64,000 nt of DNA from Christensenella intestinihominis (GCF_001678845.1 NZ_MAIQ01000003.1:62001-126000); one strand, 5' to 3'. Counted from the stretch's first letter, positions 1 through 8,853 are shown. Program-made: numbers and translations. The notes: generated by a model not told the origin, from the letters alone.

Positions 1-2
1 TC

Positions 3-392
3 GAGCAAATGAACCGTGCGGAGGGCTTCAAAAACAAATGCTATACCGTCCTGCGCATTGCGCATGAAATTGCGTCGAACGAGCGCTCGGATTTCCACCT
101 GCTCCTTTTCAACCTCGGGGGCAGGGATATGAAACAGCTGATGGGCGAAGATATGTCGTTTGCGTGGAGGTATCTTGCCATGATCCGCGGCAAGGTGATG
201 CAGCTTGCGCAGGCGGGCGTCGCGGAAGGGCTTTTTCCGCCGTTTTCCGATGAGGAATATACCTACAGCGTATTTGCCGCCGCTCTCATGAGTTTTGTGC
301 ACGCGCGCTGCCGGATGAACCCTCCGACGGATGAGACGCTTAAAAACGCAATGGACAACGCTTACAAGCTGCTGCTTAAGGCGCTTTGCTGA
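3..392 (+). CDS. TetR-like regulator, C-terminal fragment (5' end outside window)
   Basis: The reading frame is open to the left edge, so only the C-terminal ~130 residues are present and the DNA-binding helix-turn-helix lies outside. The visible part is all-helical, with segments such as RYLAMIRGKVMQLAQAGVAEG and a C-terminal helix DETLKNAMDNAYKLLLKAL, which resembles the ligand-binding/dimer domain of TetR/AcrR regulators, including the usual phrase about a secondary site of the type 'AGxxxGLFPPFSDEE'. The first ATG in the window (base 9) is probably internal. A strong bidirectional terminator follows directly. The family call rests on fold-like pattern only, because the HTH cannot be seen. 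Confidence 0.5.
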   Translation, partial: EQMNRAEGFKNKCYTVLRIAHEIASNERSDFHLLLFNLGGRDMKQLMGEDMSFAWRYLAMIRGKVMQLAQAGVAEGLFPPFSDEEYTYSVFAAALMSFVHARCRMNPPTDETLKNAMDNAYKLLLKALC

Positions 393-402
393 ACGCTGAT
401 GT

Positions 403-440
403 AAAAAAGACGCGGCCCGCAAATGGGCCGCGTCTTTTTC
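403..440. terminator. Bidirectional intrinsic terminator
   Basis: Stem AGACGCGGCCC/GGGCCGCGTCT with A-run before and T-run after. It separates the convergent TetR-like fragment and the DUF5714 gene. Confidence 0.85.
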
Positions 441-462
441 TTCTATATTGTCCTGCCCGTAT

Positions 463-1212
463 TTACCGTGCAAAGCCTGCCTGCTTAAGGTCCGTTTCCC
501 GCCGGTCCGTCCCCGGCCCGTAATAAGGACAATTTTTTCCAAGACACTGCCTGTTTTCATTTGAAAAACCGCATTGTATCTTTTCGGGCAGCTCCATCGC
601 GATCCCAAGGTTTTTCCTTGTGAACAGGACGGCCTCTTTTGCTGCCGTAAAGGAATTCCGTTTACAGCACCTCGGACCGCCAAGTCCTGCAATCGCATCA
701 AGCGCCCGGGCCGTCATTTGGTTGGAAAGGGCCCACGGCTTACTGCTGAGGGGCGTTGCCTCCGTAACAATGCTGACAAACATTCCCGCGCTGGCCGCAG
801 CGCCGCAGCATCCCCACAGCCCGCATGCGCCGCCGGGATATCCGCTTCCCCTCGATTCCATTTCCCGCAGCGCGGCATCCAGGTTGATTTGTCCGCCGGA
901 ATTGCGGTAAGCTGTCAAGAGAGCCGCGCCCACCAAAACATGATGCTCCGGCCCGTGCATATAGATATAGGGATTCTCCATCACCGCCTGTATGATGGAA
1001 ACGGGATTTTTAAGCGTGCTTTTTCCACATTGTTCCACGATCGCGCCAAGACCTTTTTCTTCATGGCACCGGTCGCATACATAATGCCCATGCCTGCAGC
1101 TTGCATAGCCGGTATATTTTTTATGGCAGATACTGCATTCCATTTCCTGCGCTTCCCTGAAATATTCCAGGGCTTCCCCGCATATCAGGCATGCGCCTTC
1201 GTTTCTTCCCAT
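463..1212 (-). CDS. DUF5714 domain-containing protein
   Basis: Conserved protein of 249 residues and unknown function. The start is the ATG preceded by AAGGAGG at good spacing; the frame runs open further upstream but without an initiation signal and across azlD. The N-terminus carries paired Cys motifs (CLICGEALEYF, CSICHKKYTGYASCRHGHYVCDRCH), likely zinc- or iron-binding. Further Cys clusters follow: GGACGLWGCCGAAASAG in the middle, GGPRCCKRNS, and a C-terminal CLGKNCPYY. DUF5714 proteins in anaerobes often occur near or fused to methyltransferases, and the Cys-rich pattern suggests a metal or Fe-S role. No enzymatic partner sits next to it here; azlD lies 26 bp upstream on the same strand, so it may be the last gene of that operon. 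Confidence 0.75.
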   Translation of the reverse strand: MGRNEGACLICGEALEYFREAQEMECSICHKKYTGYASCRHGHYVCDRCHEEKGLGAIVEQCGKSTLKNPVSIIQAVMENPYIYMHGPEHHVLVGAALLTAYRNSGGQINLDAALREMESRGSGYPGGACGLWGCCGAAASAGMFVSIVTEATPLSSKPWALSNQMTARALDAIAGLGGPRCCKRNSFTAAKEAVLFTRKNLGIAMELPEKIQCGFSNENRQCLGKNCPYYGPGTDRRETDLKQAGFAR

Positions 1213-1238
1213 ATCTTTCCTCCTTGTTACTTCCGGTT

Positions 1239-1565
1239 TTAAAACACGAACTGCACGAGCAGCATATAGCAAATGGTACCGCCCGCAATGGAGAGCAGCA
1301 TCTGGCGTTTCCACAGGTGCAGTCCCACAACGAGGGCAATCGAAATCAATTCGGGAATGCCGTGGCTGCCCGCGAAAATGGAAACGTCCTTCAGGCAATA
1401 GACCACCAGCAGGCCGAACACCGCCGCCGGAAGCACCCTGCCTAGGTATTTGACGAATTTGGGCGTGGGTTTTCCCGCCGGGAACAACAGGAAGGGCAGG
1501 AAACGCGTGAGCATCGTGCCCGCAACGACCATTGCAACCGTAATAATTTGCTGCGCCAGCGTCAT
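1239..1565 (-). CDS. azlD: AzlD family branched-chain amino acid transport protein
   Basis: Small membrane protein of 108 residues with about four hydrophobic segments, small partner of AzlC. In this family the AzlC/AzlD pair exports branched-chain amino acids and analogues. The conserved phrase [18 protein letters not shown] near the N-terminus is typical of AzlD. Its ATG overlaps the azlC stop by 4 bp (ATGA), so the two are translationally coupled. Confidence 0.9.
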   Translation of the reverse strand: MTLAQQIITVAMVVAGTMLTRFLPFLLFPAGKPTPKFVKYLGRVLPAAVFGLLVVYCLKDVSIFAGSHGIPELISIALVVGLHLWKRQMLLSIAGGTICYMLLVQFVF

Positions 1566-2302
1566 GCGGAATCACCGCCCTTCGCAAGGGGCTTTTTGAG
1601 CAGCGCCAGGATGCCGAGAATCGCAAGCATGGCGGGAACGATAAAGTTATCCGCCCCGAACGCAACCAGGAACAGGAGCGACAGCCCCAGCCCGAGGAGC
1701 GCGCTGGTGTGGTTTTTGTCCTTCAGCCACTGCTCGAGGAAAATGACGACAAACATGGCCGTCATTACAAATTCGAGCCCTTCGGTATTGAAATGGATCA
1801 GGGAGCCGAAAATCCCGCCCAGGGTCGAACCGGTAAACCAATACATATGGTTGAGGAAGGTCACAAAAAACATGAACCAGCCGCGGTCCACATCCGGGGG
1901 AATTTTGGCGGTGTAATTGATGGAAAAGCTTTCGTCGCACATCCCGAAAATAAGGTACGGCTTTTTCCACCCCGTCCCCTTATACCGGTCCAGCATGGAA
2001 ATTCCATAAAACAAATGCCGCGCGTTAATCACCAGCGTCATGGCCAGCGCCTGCAAAGGATTGAACGCCCCCAGCAGCAGGTTCACCGCCACAAACTCCA
2101 TCGAACCGGCAAAAATGGTCAGGCTCATCAGCATCGGATACCAGAAACTGAAGCCGGATACGTTCATATAAATACCATAGGTAAGCCCCAAAAACAAAAA
2201 TCCCGCGAGGATCGGGATGGTATTGGGGAAGGCCGCTAAAAACGCTTTCTTTACCGTTCCCGCGGGACGGGAATCCGTTTTTTTTCCGGGAATTAATTTC
2301 AT
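1562..2302 (-). CDS. azlC: AzlC family branched-chain amino acid permease
   Basis: Inner-membrane permease of 246 residues, large subunit of the AzlCD exporter. Typical family phrases are visible: [27 protein letters not shown] and the CDESF segment, followed by several transmembrane helices. I choose the ATG at 2302 because GGAAGG stands 9 nt before it; the ATG three codons upstream (2311) touches that Shine-Dalgarno sequence. The gene is first in the operon azlC-azlD, perhaps with the DUF5714 gene. No regulator of the AzlB/Lrp type is adjacent. Confidence 0.9.
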   Translation of the reverse strand: MKLIPGKKTDSRPAGTVKKAFLAAFPNTIPILAGFLFLGLTYGIYMNVSGFSFWYPMLMSLTIFAGSMEFVAVNLLLGAFNPLQALAMTLVINARHLFYGISMLDRYKGTGWKKPYLIFGMCDESFSINYTAKIPPDVDRGWFMFFVTFLNHMYWFTGSTLGGIFGSLIHFNTEGLEFVMTAMFVVIFLEQWLKDKNHTSALLGLGLSLLFLVAFGADNFIVPAMLAILGILALLKKPLAKGGDSA

Positions 2303-2491
2303 AAACAGCATCCTTCCGTTTTCCGGATACTATTTTACCGTTGTTTCCGCCGTAATTCAACGGTATTTTCCGGGAACCCTTCTCCCGCCGTTCCGGAACG
2401 CCTTTTACCGGTTTCCCGAAAAATTTCCAAAACATTTGTTAGAACGCGCCCTTTTGTGTCCACGAATGATATAGGAACGGAGGTAAACAAA

Positions 2492-2674
2492 ATGTTTGAA
2501 AAAATATTCGACCATATCAACGAAGTGAACAAAGACCTGATCCTCGGCGCACTCAAGGAATGTGAAACGCCGGAAGACATCGAGCGCGTTGCGCAGGCAT
2601 ACAATGTGGAAATTTCCGATGCGGAAATGGATTACCTTTTAAACCGCAAACGCGGTGAGTCGTGCTCAGAATAA
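2492..2674 (+). CDS. Nif11-like small protein
   Basis: A 60-residue acidic peptide starting at the ATG 7 nt after GGAGG (an upstream in-frame start at 2456 lacks a ribosome site). The pattern GALKECETPEDIERVAQ followed by YNVEISDAEMDYLL resembles the Nif11 leader domain, in which a helical region and a short 'AxxxGxxIsxeEl' turn precede a core peptide. The tail after this is only ~10 residues and ends in GESCSE, with a single Cys, so a RiPP core is not evident. No modification enzyme or transporter is nearby. It could be a stand-alone Nif11-type protein of unknown role. Confidence 0.6.
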   Translation: MFEKIFDHINEVNKDLILGALKECETPEDIERVAQAYNVEISDAEMDYLLNRKRGESCSE

Positions 2675-2712
2675 GGCACGGGAAAACAAACTGCAAATTT
2701 CCCTACGGAAAT

Positions 2713-2759
2713 AAAAAGGACTGTTTCCCATAAAATTTTGGGGGAACAGTCCTTTTTTT
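2713..2759. terminator. Bidirectional intrinsic terminator
   Basis: Stem of about 15 bp (AAAAAGGACTGTTYCCC and its complement) flanked by A-run and T-run, between the convergent Nif11-like gene and mtlD-like gene. Confidence 0.85.
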
Positions 2760-2763
2760 ACCG

Positions 2764-3912
2764 TTATGCCATTTCTTTCCGGATCAGCCGGGCAAGCTCT
2801 CCCGACGCCGGGATGCCCATATACGTTTCGATCACCGCGTCAAGGCCGTCTGTTTTCAGCGCCGTTTGTATCCCGGCCGCCGCCTTATCGCCTTCCGGCG
2901 CGAAACGGAGCGCCGCGGCGATCCCGACGACGATATTTTCAGGATCGATTCCCTGCTCCATGCAGTAGAGCGCCGCGCCCACGAGGCGGTCGTCACGGCG
3001 CAGCTTGCGCACCGGGTCCGCGCCCACGCGCACCGTCGTGTCGCGGAGCGCCTTGTTGCCAAAGCGGAACAGCAGGTCGCGCACATGCTCTTTGAGCTCG
3101 TTTTCCGGCACGCCGTATTCCTTTGAAAGCGCCGCCGCGCTGCCGTCCATAGCGGCCTGCGCGGTGTTTTTGATTGCGTCGTCCGCCACCGCCTCATAGA
3201 TATATTCATATCCTTTCAGCCAGCCGAGGTATGCGCAAACCGCATGGCCCATATTGTGCACGAACAGCTTGCGCCGGATATAGAAAGAGAAGGGCGCATA
3301 CGGGACGAGCCCCTTCAAATCCGGGATTCCCCCGCGGAAGGCTTCCCTGTCGACGGGAAGCTGGCAGTACGGCTCCACCGCAATGAGGAGCGGATCGCCC
3401 GCGCGGTCCTCCGGCGAAAGCGGGGGCACCATGCGGCCGATGGACGCTTCCACCAGCCCGAGGTTTTCGTCCGCCCACTTTTTCTCGTCCTCGTTTAAAT
3501 ACTGGTAAATATATCCCCGCATGATTTTATCCGCATCGAGCTGGTTTTCCGCAAGGATGATATCAAGCGGCCTGCCGCTTTCCTTCATGCGCAGGCGCAT
3601 GCCCTTTGCAATATTCTCCGCAATATGCGGGAGTACGTTCACGCCTACCGCGCTCGCCATGATGTCGCACGCCGCGATGGTTTTAATCGCTTCCTCCGTG
3701 TTCGCGTTTACCGCGCGTACATTCCCGACCGTATCCAGCCGCTCTCCCTCGTTTGAGACGACGCGCACCCGGTATTCATGGTCCTTGTTGAACGCCTCGA
3801 TTACCTCCGGCACGATATCGAGGAAGCAGACCTCGTATCCGCTTTCCGAAAGCGTTTTCCCGATAAAGCCCCTGCCGATATTCCCCGCGCCGTACATTAC
3901 CGCTTGTTTCAT
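2764..3912 (-). CDS. mtlD: Mannitol-1-phosphate 5-dehydrogenase family protein
   Basis: NAD-dependent polyol-phosphate dehydrogenase of 382 residues, of the long-chain mannitol dehydrogenase family; the family member MtlD converts mannitol-1-phosphate to fructose-6-phosphate. The N-terminus MKQAVMYGAGNIGRGFIG is the classic Rossmann motif of MtlD and fixes the start (GGAGG 10 nt upstream). NQLDADKIM, the EPYCQLPVD segment and RRKLFVHNMGHAVCAYLG are the conserved active-site regions (K and H of the KxxxxN/H type). No mannitol PTS is adjacent, so the substrate may be a different hexitol phosphate. It lies next to the sugar island and may funnel into the same ketose-phosphate pool. Confidence 0.85.
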   Translation of the reverse strand: MKQAVMYGAGNIGRGFIGKTLSESGYEVCFLDIVPEVIEAFNKDHEYRVRVVSNEGERLDTVGNVRAVNANTEEAIKTIAACDIMASAVGVNVLPHIAENIAKGMRLRMKESGRPLDIILAENQLDADKIMRGYIYQYLNEDEKKWADENLGLVEASIGRMVPPLSPEDRAGDPLLIAVEPYCQLPVDREAFRGGIPDLKGLVPYAPFSFYIRRKLFVHNMGHAVCAYLGWLKGYEYIYEAVADDAIKNTAQAAMDGSAAALSKEYGVPENELKEHVRDLLFRFGNKALRDTTVRVGADPVRKLRRDDRLVGAALYCMEQGIDPENIVVGIAAALRFAPEGDKAAAGIQTALKTDGLDAVIETYMGIPASGELARLIRKEMA

Positions 3913-3978
3913 TGTCCGTTTTCCTCCGCTGTTTCCTTGCAATCTTTTGCCGCACTGGCTGTAATTCCATTATAACAG

Positions 3979-4018
3979 CAAAAGCATTGGCCGTCTCCGG
4001 TCAATGCTTTTGTTTTTT
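3979..4018. terminator. Intrinsic terminator after the xylose isomerase-like gene
   Basis: Hairpin AAAAGCATTG...CAATGCTTTT with T-rich flanks on both strands. The longer T-run is on the plus strand, but the only gene ending here is the leftward xylA-like gene. A TATAAT (3967-3972, minus strand) just beyond it could be the mtlD -10 box. Confidence 0.65.
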
Positions 4019-4030
4019 TACTGGTTCAGT

Positions 4031-5062
4031 TCAGCCGTTCAGCAGCAGCTCGATCACATACATTTCGAGCTTCTCGAAGTTCTGCGTCTTTACGCATTCC
4101 TCCTGGAACTTGTAATCGAACTTCTTAACCTTTTCGAGCAGCAGCTCAAACGTGCGCTTGCTGTTGATGATGTGGCGGTAGCAGTCTTCCGCGGGCTGCG
4201 TGCGCATTGCCTTTACATCGAGACCCACGCATTCGCCGTTGTCGCCGAAGTTGTTTTCATACAGCACCTTGACCTGGTTGAAGTCTGCGCGCAGGTTCTC
4301 CGCGCCGAAGGTCTTATCCTGGTCGTAACGGATGCCGTTCTGGTCGTTGAGGTGAACGCCCCACAGCTTGCCCCACGCGATGGCGAACGCCATATCGGCC
4401 GCCGGGTCGAGCCCCGCGAGGATGGAGTGCGCGCTCTCGATGCACAGGCCCACACGGGACGGGTCAACCGTCTGTGCGCCGACCGCGAGGGCATGCCCCG
4501 CCGTTCCGCAATAGCTCCTGTCGATCGGTTCGTTCGGCTTGGGCTCGATCAGGATTTGTACGTCCGGGTCATATTTCAGGATCGTATCAAACGCGTCGCG
4601 CATTTGGATGATCTTTTCCACCGGGTTCTTGCCTTCCGCGCACAGCGTGCCTTCGCGTGCCAGCCAAAGCTGCACTTTTTTCGTGCCGAGCGCTTTCGCG
4701 ATATCGACCGAGCGCAGCGCGCGCCAGATTGCGAAATCATAGTCCTCTTTCCTGCTTGCCGTAAAGCCGCCGTCGTTCGTATGTGCGTCGAACCACAGGC
4801 GCGGCGCAACGAATTCCGCAAAGAGGCCGTATTTGTCGAGCATCGCCTTTACATCCTTGGCATAATCGATGATCGCCTGCTCGGTCATGTTATTCATATC
4901 CGGAACTGCGTCGTCATCATGGAACTGTACGCCGTCCATGCCGATCTCTGCAAATGTCTTAATCTTTTCCTCGAGCGGAATCGACGGGCGGATTCCCGGT
5001 CCGAACGTTTCATTTCCTTCGTGAACGTTCCACGGTCCTACTGTAAATCTGAATTTAGCCAT
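4031..5062 (-). CDS. xylA: Xylose isomerase-like TIM-barrel sugar isomerase
   Basis: TIM-barrel aldose-ketose isomerase of 343 residues, close in pattern to the short (actinobacterial-type) xylose isomerases. Start is the ATG 8 nt after AGGAGGG. Active-site and metal ligands of that family are all recognisable: FHDDD (catalytic His and Asp), LIEPKPNEP (Glu and Lys), IESAHSILAGLDP (Glu, His), HLNDQNG and RYDQDKTFG (metal Asp residues). Known members interconvert D-xylose/D-xylulose or D-glucose/D-fructose; the real substrate here is not fixed by sequence. It follows the araC gene on the same strand (126 bp gap holding a TATAAT-like box), next to sugar kinases. Confidence 0.75.
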   Translation of the reverse strand: MAKFRFTVGPWNVHEGNETFGPGIRPSIPLEEKIKTFAEIGMDGVQFHDDDAVPDMNNMTEQAIIDYAKDVKAMLDKYGLFAEFVAPRLWFDAHTNDGGFTASRKEDYDFAIWRALRSVDIAKALGTKKVQLWLAREGTLCAEGKNPVEKIIQMRDAFDTILKYDPDVQILIEPKPNEPIDRSYCGTAGHALAVGAQTVDPSRVGLCIESAHSILAGLDPAADMAFAIAWGKLWGVHLNDQNGIRYDQDKTFGAENLRADFNQVKVLYENNFGDNGECVGLDVKAMRTQPAEDCYRHIINSKRTFELLLEKVKKFDYKFQEECVKTQNFEKLEMYVIELLLNG

Positions 5063-5188
5063 GTTACAATCCCTCCTATTCATTTGTCTATGGATTTTTC
5101 TGTTGGCTTGTCGCTTCTGTTTATTATAGGAAATCCCGCCCCTTATCTCCGGGACATCTTTGCTATTTTTCTGGGACAGCTTTGCGCA

Positions 5189-6109
5189 TCACAGAACGCC
5201 GCGCCCGCCCAGGAATTCCAGTGCACGGCTTACTTCCATGACCGTATGCTGTTCATTCTGTTCGTCTACGCGCTGCGTGCTCGTGCGGTATTTTTTGCGG
5301 TATTCGCCCGGCGTACAGCCGAACTCCTTCATAAAGGTTTTATTGAGGTATTTGTAATCCGAAAACCCGCATTCCATGCAGATATCGATATGGCTGAGGT
5401 CCGTATGCAGCAGCAGGTATTCCGCCCGTTCGACCCGCATGCGGTTTAAATAGTTTTGGAAGGAAATTCCAAGGTGCGTCTTGATGAAATGGGAGAGGTA
5501 ATACATATCGAGGTTTTCGTGCTCCGCGATTTCCTTGAGGGTGATGGGGTACATATAATTTTCGCGCATATATTCGATGATGCGGCGCAATCTTGTCTTG
5601 TTGCGGTTTTCCGCCGCCGCCGTCTTTTCGTCGAGCACCGTATATTCGTCATACCGCAGCATACAGAACAGCATGTGGTTTAAGAGCGACATCATTTCAA
5701 TCGCGTATCCGTCTTCTTTTTTGCAATAGCAGGAAACGATCCTGTCCATGCATTCCCGGAACATGCCCCAATATTCGGGCGATGTGCTTTTCAGGATGTG
5801 CGTCTTGTTAAACCTTATGCGGGAGATGCGCGGGTAATATTCCTTGCACAGGTTCGGATCGAACTGGAGCACCATCAGAAGGTTGTTTTCCCGCGTCCGG
5901 CGCAGGCTGTGCACGGCGTTGCGGTTGCTGAGGAAGATATCGTTCTTTTTCAGCAAATGCCGCTGCTGGCCGTCGTCGATATTCACGCTTCCGTCGAGCA
6001 CCAAAAAAATCTCCATATCGCTGTGGAAGTGCAGCTCACGCCAGTTAATGGTGACGACAAAGGTTTTCAGGCTTGTTCCCGCGATATGTTTTACGAATTC
6101 ATATTCCAT
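5189..6109 (-). CDS. AraC family transcriptional regulator (cupin + double HTH)
   Basis: Regulator of 306 residues. The N-terminal ~150 residues form a cupin-like sugar-sensing domain (HFHSDMEIFLVLDGSV, then LKKNDIFLSN); the C-terminal ~100 residues form the AraC double helix-turn-helix (ITLKEIAEHENLDMYYLSHF and the conserved FSDYKYLNKTFMKEFGCTPGEYR). Start taken at the ATG at 6109 (GGGG upstream), not the TTG 7 codons earlier. The gene is divergent from the PfkB kinase. A site with two TTTGTC-like half-sites lies between them (6122-6161), and two similar sites lie 12 and 17 kb away before the epimerase/dehydrogenase and ABC importer operons. It is the natural candidate for binding all three, most likely as a sugar-dependent activator. 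Confidence 0.9.
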   Translation of the reverse strand: MEYEFVKHIAGTSLKTFVVTINWRELHFHSDMEIFLVLDGSVNIDDGQQRHLLKKNDIFLSNRNAVHSLRRTRENNLLMVLQFDPNLCKEYYPRISRIRFNKTHILKSTSPEYWGMFRECMDRIVSCYCKKEDGYAIEMMSLLNHMLFCMLRYDEYTVLDEKTAAAENRNKTRLRRIIEYMRENYMYPITLKEIAEHENLDMYYLSHFIKTHLGISFQNYLNRMRVERAEYLLLHTDLSHIDICMECGFSDYKYLNKTFMKEFGCTPGEYRKKYRTSTQRVDEQNEQHTVMEVSRALEFLGGRGVL

Positions 6110-6121
6110 AAGATTCCCCGC

Positions 6122-6161
6122 CCGTGACAAAGTGATCTTGAAAAAATGGCAAACCTGTCAT
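6122..6161 (+). promoter_or_regulatory. Predicted AraC operator, site 1 (upstream of pfkB)
   Basis: Read along plus strand: GTGACAAAG, ATCTTG, GGCAAACC, GTCAT. It aligns without gaps to the complements of 18507-18546 and 22932-22971. The two half-sites (GACAAA and GGCAAA types) are 22 bp apart. A TATAAT box follows at 6194-6199, ahead of the pfkB start at 6272. Orientation relative to pfkB is the same as that of the other two sites relative to their operons. Confidence 0.7.
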
Positions 6162-6271
6162 ACTTTTTGTTCGCTTACCAAATTAAAATAGGTTATAATC
6201 ATTATAACACTATTGTATCGGCATGCGAATTGTTTTTATCGCTTCCGCCGGTCTCTCTGGAGGAGTAAAAA

Positions 6272-7279
6272 ATGAAAAATGGTATTTGTGTCGCCGGAAA
6301 TGCGATTATCGATATTTTATATCCGATCGAGCGTTATCCCGGCAAAGGAGAGCTCACCACCATCACCGAAGGGATTATGCAGGCCACAGGCGGCGCGCTG
6401 TGCAATGTAATCATGGACCTTGCGCGGCTCGATCCGGCGCTCCCCCTGACGGCAATCGGGCGGATCGGCGACGACCCCGAGGGCAGGGTCATTATGGAGG
6501 AGCTTGCCAAGTTCCCCAATATCTCTACGGATCAAATGGTATATGAGGGGAAAACCTCGTTTACCGCCGTGATGTGTGAAAACGACAGCAAGCAGCGCAC
6601 CTTCTTCCAGTACCGCGGCGCGAACGCGCAGCTGTGCGAGGAGGATTTTGACTGGAGCCGCATCGACTGCGGGCTCCTGCACATCGGGTACATCCTCCTG
6701 CTCGACACCCTGGACGAGGAACATGCGGAATACGGCACCAGGATGGCGAAGCTGCTGCATGACGCGAAAGCAAACGGCATCAAAACATCCATCGACGTTG
6801 TGAGCGAAACGGGCGACCGCTTCGCGCGGCTCGTTCCCCCCGCCCTGAAATACACGGACTATTGCATTATCAACGAAATCGAAGCCCAAAACGCAACGGG
6901 CGTCCCGCTGCGCACGGAGGACGACGCGCTTCTGGAGGAAAACCTTGAAAAGGCGCTCCGCCGCTTATTTGAAATGGGCGTTTCCACGTGGGCTGTGATT
7001 CATTGCCCGGAGGGCGGCTTTGGTATGGATGCGGACGGGAATTACACCCGGCTTCCGAGCCTCGTCCTTCCCAAGGGCTACATCAAGGGCACCGTGGGCG
7101 CGGGCGACGCATTCTGCTCGGGCGTGCTGTACGGCGCTTACGAGGGACGTCCGCTTAAGGACGCGATCCGGCTTGGAATCGCATCCGCCGCATGCTCCCT
7201 TTCGCGCGAGGGTTCCACCGAGGGAATGCGTACCGCAAAGGAAGCCATGGAGCTTTATACCGGAATGTCGGGCAAATAA
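6272..7279 (+). CDS. PfkB family carbohydrate kinase
   Basis: Ribokinase-fold sugar kinase of 335 residues, transferring phosphate from ATP to a sugar or sugar phosphate. The N-terminal motif GNAIIDILYP and TGGALCNVIMDLARL correspond to PfkB signature 1 (sugar site). The C-terminal signature 2 is KGTVGAGDAFCSGVLYG with the catalytic Asp of GAGD. GGAGG precedes the ATG. It is the only plus-strand gene in this half of the island and is divergent from araC. With the FGGY kinase and class II aldolase nearby, one possible role is a second phosphorylation to give a ketose bisphosphate; it could also act on a free sugar or nucleoside. Confidence 0.88.
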   Translation: MKNGICVAGNAIIDILYPIERYPGKGELTTITEGIMQATGGALCNVIMDLARLDPALPLTAIGRIGDDPEGRVIMEELAKFPNISTDQMVYEGKTSFTAVMCENDSKQRTFFQYRGANAQLCEEDFDWSRIDCGLLHIGYILLLDTLDEEHAEYGTRMAKLLHDAKANGIKTSIDVVSETGDRFARLVPPALKYTDYCIINEIEAQNATGVPLRTEDDALLEENLEKALRRLFEMGVSTWAVIHCPEGGFGMDADGNYTRLPSLVLPKGYIKGTVGAGDAFCSGVLYGAYEGRPLKDAIRLGIASAACSLSREGSTEGMRTAKEAMELYTGMSGK

Positions 7280-7290
7280 AAAGGATACTG

Positions 7291-7340
7291 AAAAGGGCCG
7301 TCACGGGATGCTGTTTAGGCGCCGGGGCGGCCCTTTTTTA
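7291..7340. terminator. Bidirectional intrinsic terminator
   Basis: AAAGGGCCG pairs with CGGCCCTTT around a ~28-nt loop, with a T-run on the plus strand. It separates the convergent pfkB and FGGY kinase genes. Confidence 0.75.
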
Positions 7341-7347
7341 TTGCAGG

Positions 7348-8823
7348 TCAGCCCCCGCTTTTAAGGCGTGTGTGGAGGGTGCGGTATTCCTCGAATTTCT
7401 CCTTATAGAATTCACGGTGTTCGCCGTTCGGCTCCAGCGTATCCACAATGTGGGTCATGCTTCCGGCCGCCTCTTCCACGGAGCCGTATACGCCGAGGGC
7501 AACCGCGCCGAGCGCGGCGCAGCCAAGCGCCCCCGCCTCGCGGCAGAGCGGCGTTGAAACGGGAAGCTGCATCACGTCCGCTTTTACCTGCAGCCACGGC
7601 CTGCTTTTGCTGCCCCCGCCCACGCAGGTCAGGCTTTCCGCATGGACGCCTTGCGCGCGCAGCAGCTCGAGGTTCAAATATTGGTCGAGCGCAAGCCCCT
7701 CCAATATTCCGCGATACAGGTCAAAACGCGTTGTTTCAAGGCCCGCGCCCGTCAGGGCAAAACGCGCGTGCGTATCGAGATACGGCGTTCCGCTGCCCGT
7801 AATATACGGCTGCACCATCAGCTTCGTCGGTTTTTTGGGGAAATTTGCTTCAAACAGCGCAAAGGGCGGTCCGCTCTTTTCCGTTTCCGCCGCGGCGAAC
7901 GTCCTGAAAAACCATTCGACCAGCACGCCGCATGACGGATTATAGGCGAGTGTGCAGTATTTTCCGTTTTCCCACACCGGCTCGCTGGAAAGGCCGTTCC
8001 GCATGATGGCTTCCGGCTGGAATATGCCGGTAAAAATGGGGGTCAGGCACTCGGAGGTGCCCATGGAACAGGCGACGCTGCCCGCCGCGAGTCCCGTGCC
8101 GATTGCCGAGGCCGGCTGGTCGTGGATGCCCGCCACGATCTTCATGGTTTCGGGCACGCCCAGCTCCGCGGCCACTTTGGGGCTCACCGTGCCGATCACC
8201 GTGCCCGCGGGCACAGGCCGCGAAAAGAGGCCCCGGTCGATGCCGAAACGGTCCATCATTTCCCCGCTCCATGTGCAGCTTCGCGCATCGAACAGCATGG
8301 ACCGCGACGCGATGGAATAATCCACCGCCGCACTGCCGCTGAGCATATAGCCGACATAATCCTCGATGAATAAAACCCGCTTTGCCCTGCCGTACAGCTC
8401 CGCCTTGCGTTCCTTGAGGTAAAGCAGCTTGGAAATGCTGTATGTGGGGGAAAAGGGCAGACCGCAGACGCGGGCAATTTCCCCGTGCGGAATATCCCGC
8501 GCCGCACGCAGGAATTCTTCCTCGCCGCGCGGATCGGTAAAGATCATGATATCGTGCAGGGGCTCGTCCCTTTCGTTGAGCATAACGAACGCCTCGCCGA
8601 ATGAGGCGGCCGCAAGCGCGTCAATCTTTCCGGCTTTCGCGCATGCTTCCCCAATCACTTCTTTTGTCTTTTTCCATATTTCGCACGGGTCAAGGCCGCG
8701 CAGTCCATCCGGGTCGTATTCTGTTTCGTAGGCGCGGTACGCATCCGCAAGCTGCGTCCCCTGTTCATCAAACACAACCGCCTTTACGCCGCTCGTTCCC
8801 ACGTCAAGTCCGCAGAAATTCAT
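7348..8823 (-). CDS. FGGY family carbohydrate kinase (xylulokinase-like)
   Basis: Sugar kinase of 491 residues, normal length for FGGY kinases. Start is the ATG of MNFCGLDVGTSGVKAVVF, preceded by AAGGGGGG. The first phosphate loop is DVGTSGVKAV; the catalytic Asp lies in AGIHDQPASAIGTG; the ATP-binding C-terminal motif is CVGGGSKSRPWLQVKADVM. Family members phosphorylate ketoses or polyols (xylulose, ribulose, fructose, erythritol). It is the last gene of the leftward operon epimerase - cupin - dehydrogenase - aldolase - kinase, separated from the aldolase gene by a hairpin. Likely it phosphorylates the ketose produced by the dehydrogenase or isomerases. Confidence 0.88.
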   Translation of the reverse strand: MNFCGLDVGTSGVKAVVFDEQGTQLADAYRAYETEYDPDGLRGLDPCEIWKKTKEVIGEACAKAGKIDALAAASFGEAFVMLNERDEPLHDIMIFTDPRGEEEFLRAARDIPHGEIARVCGLPFSPTYSISKLLYLKERKAELYGRAKRVLFIEDYVGYMLSGSAAVDYSIASRSMLFDARSCTWSGEMMDRFGIDRGLFSRPVPAGTVIGTVSPKVAAELGVPETMKIVAGIHDQPASAIGTGLAAGSVACSMGTSECLTPIFTGIFQPEAIMRNGLSSEPVWENGKYCTLAYNPSCGVLVEWFFRTFAAAETEKSGPPFALFEANFPKKPTKLMVQPYITGSGTPYLDTHARFALTGAGLETTRFDLYRGILEGLALDQYLNLELLRAQGVHAESLTCVGGGSKSRPWLQVKADVMQLPVSTPLCREAGALGCAALGAVALGVYGSVEEAAGSMTHIVDTLEPNGEHREFYKEKFEEYRTLHTRLKSGG

Positions 8824-8853
8824 AATATGCCCCCCTTGCTTCACAAATGGCAT

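Noticed and set aside
2164-2474. Shadow frames over the azlC promoter region suggesting an extra gene
   Set aside because: No ribosome site and no family pattern; the stretch is the azlC 5' region and the divergent promoter of the Nif11-like gene.
5063-5188. GACAAG...GACAAA pattern resembling an AraC site upstream of the xylose isomerase-like gene
   Set aside because: Half-site spacing is about 25 bp, flanking bases do not align with the three good sites, and it would lie downstream of the -10-like box.
4004-5449. Long plus-strand frame opposite the xylose isomerase-like and araC genes
   Set aside because: It spans two real minus-strand genes and their gap, with no recognisable domain; a codon-bias shadow.
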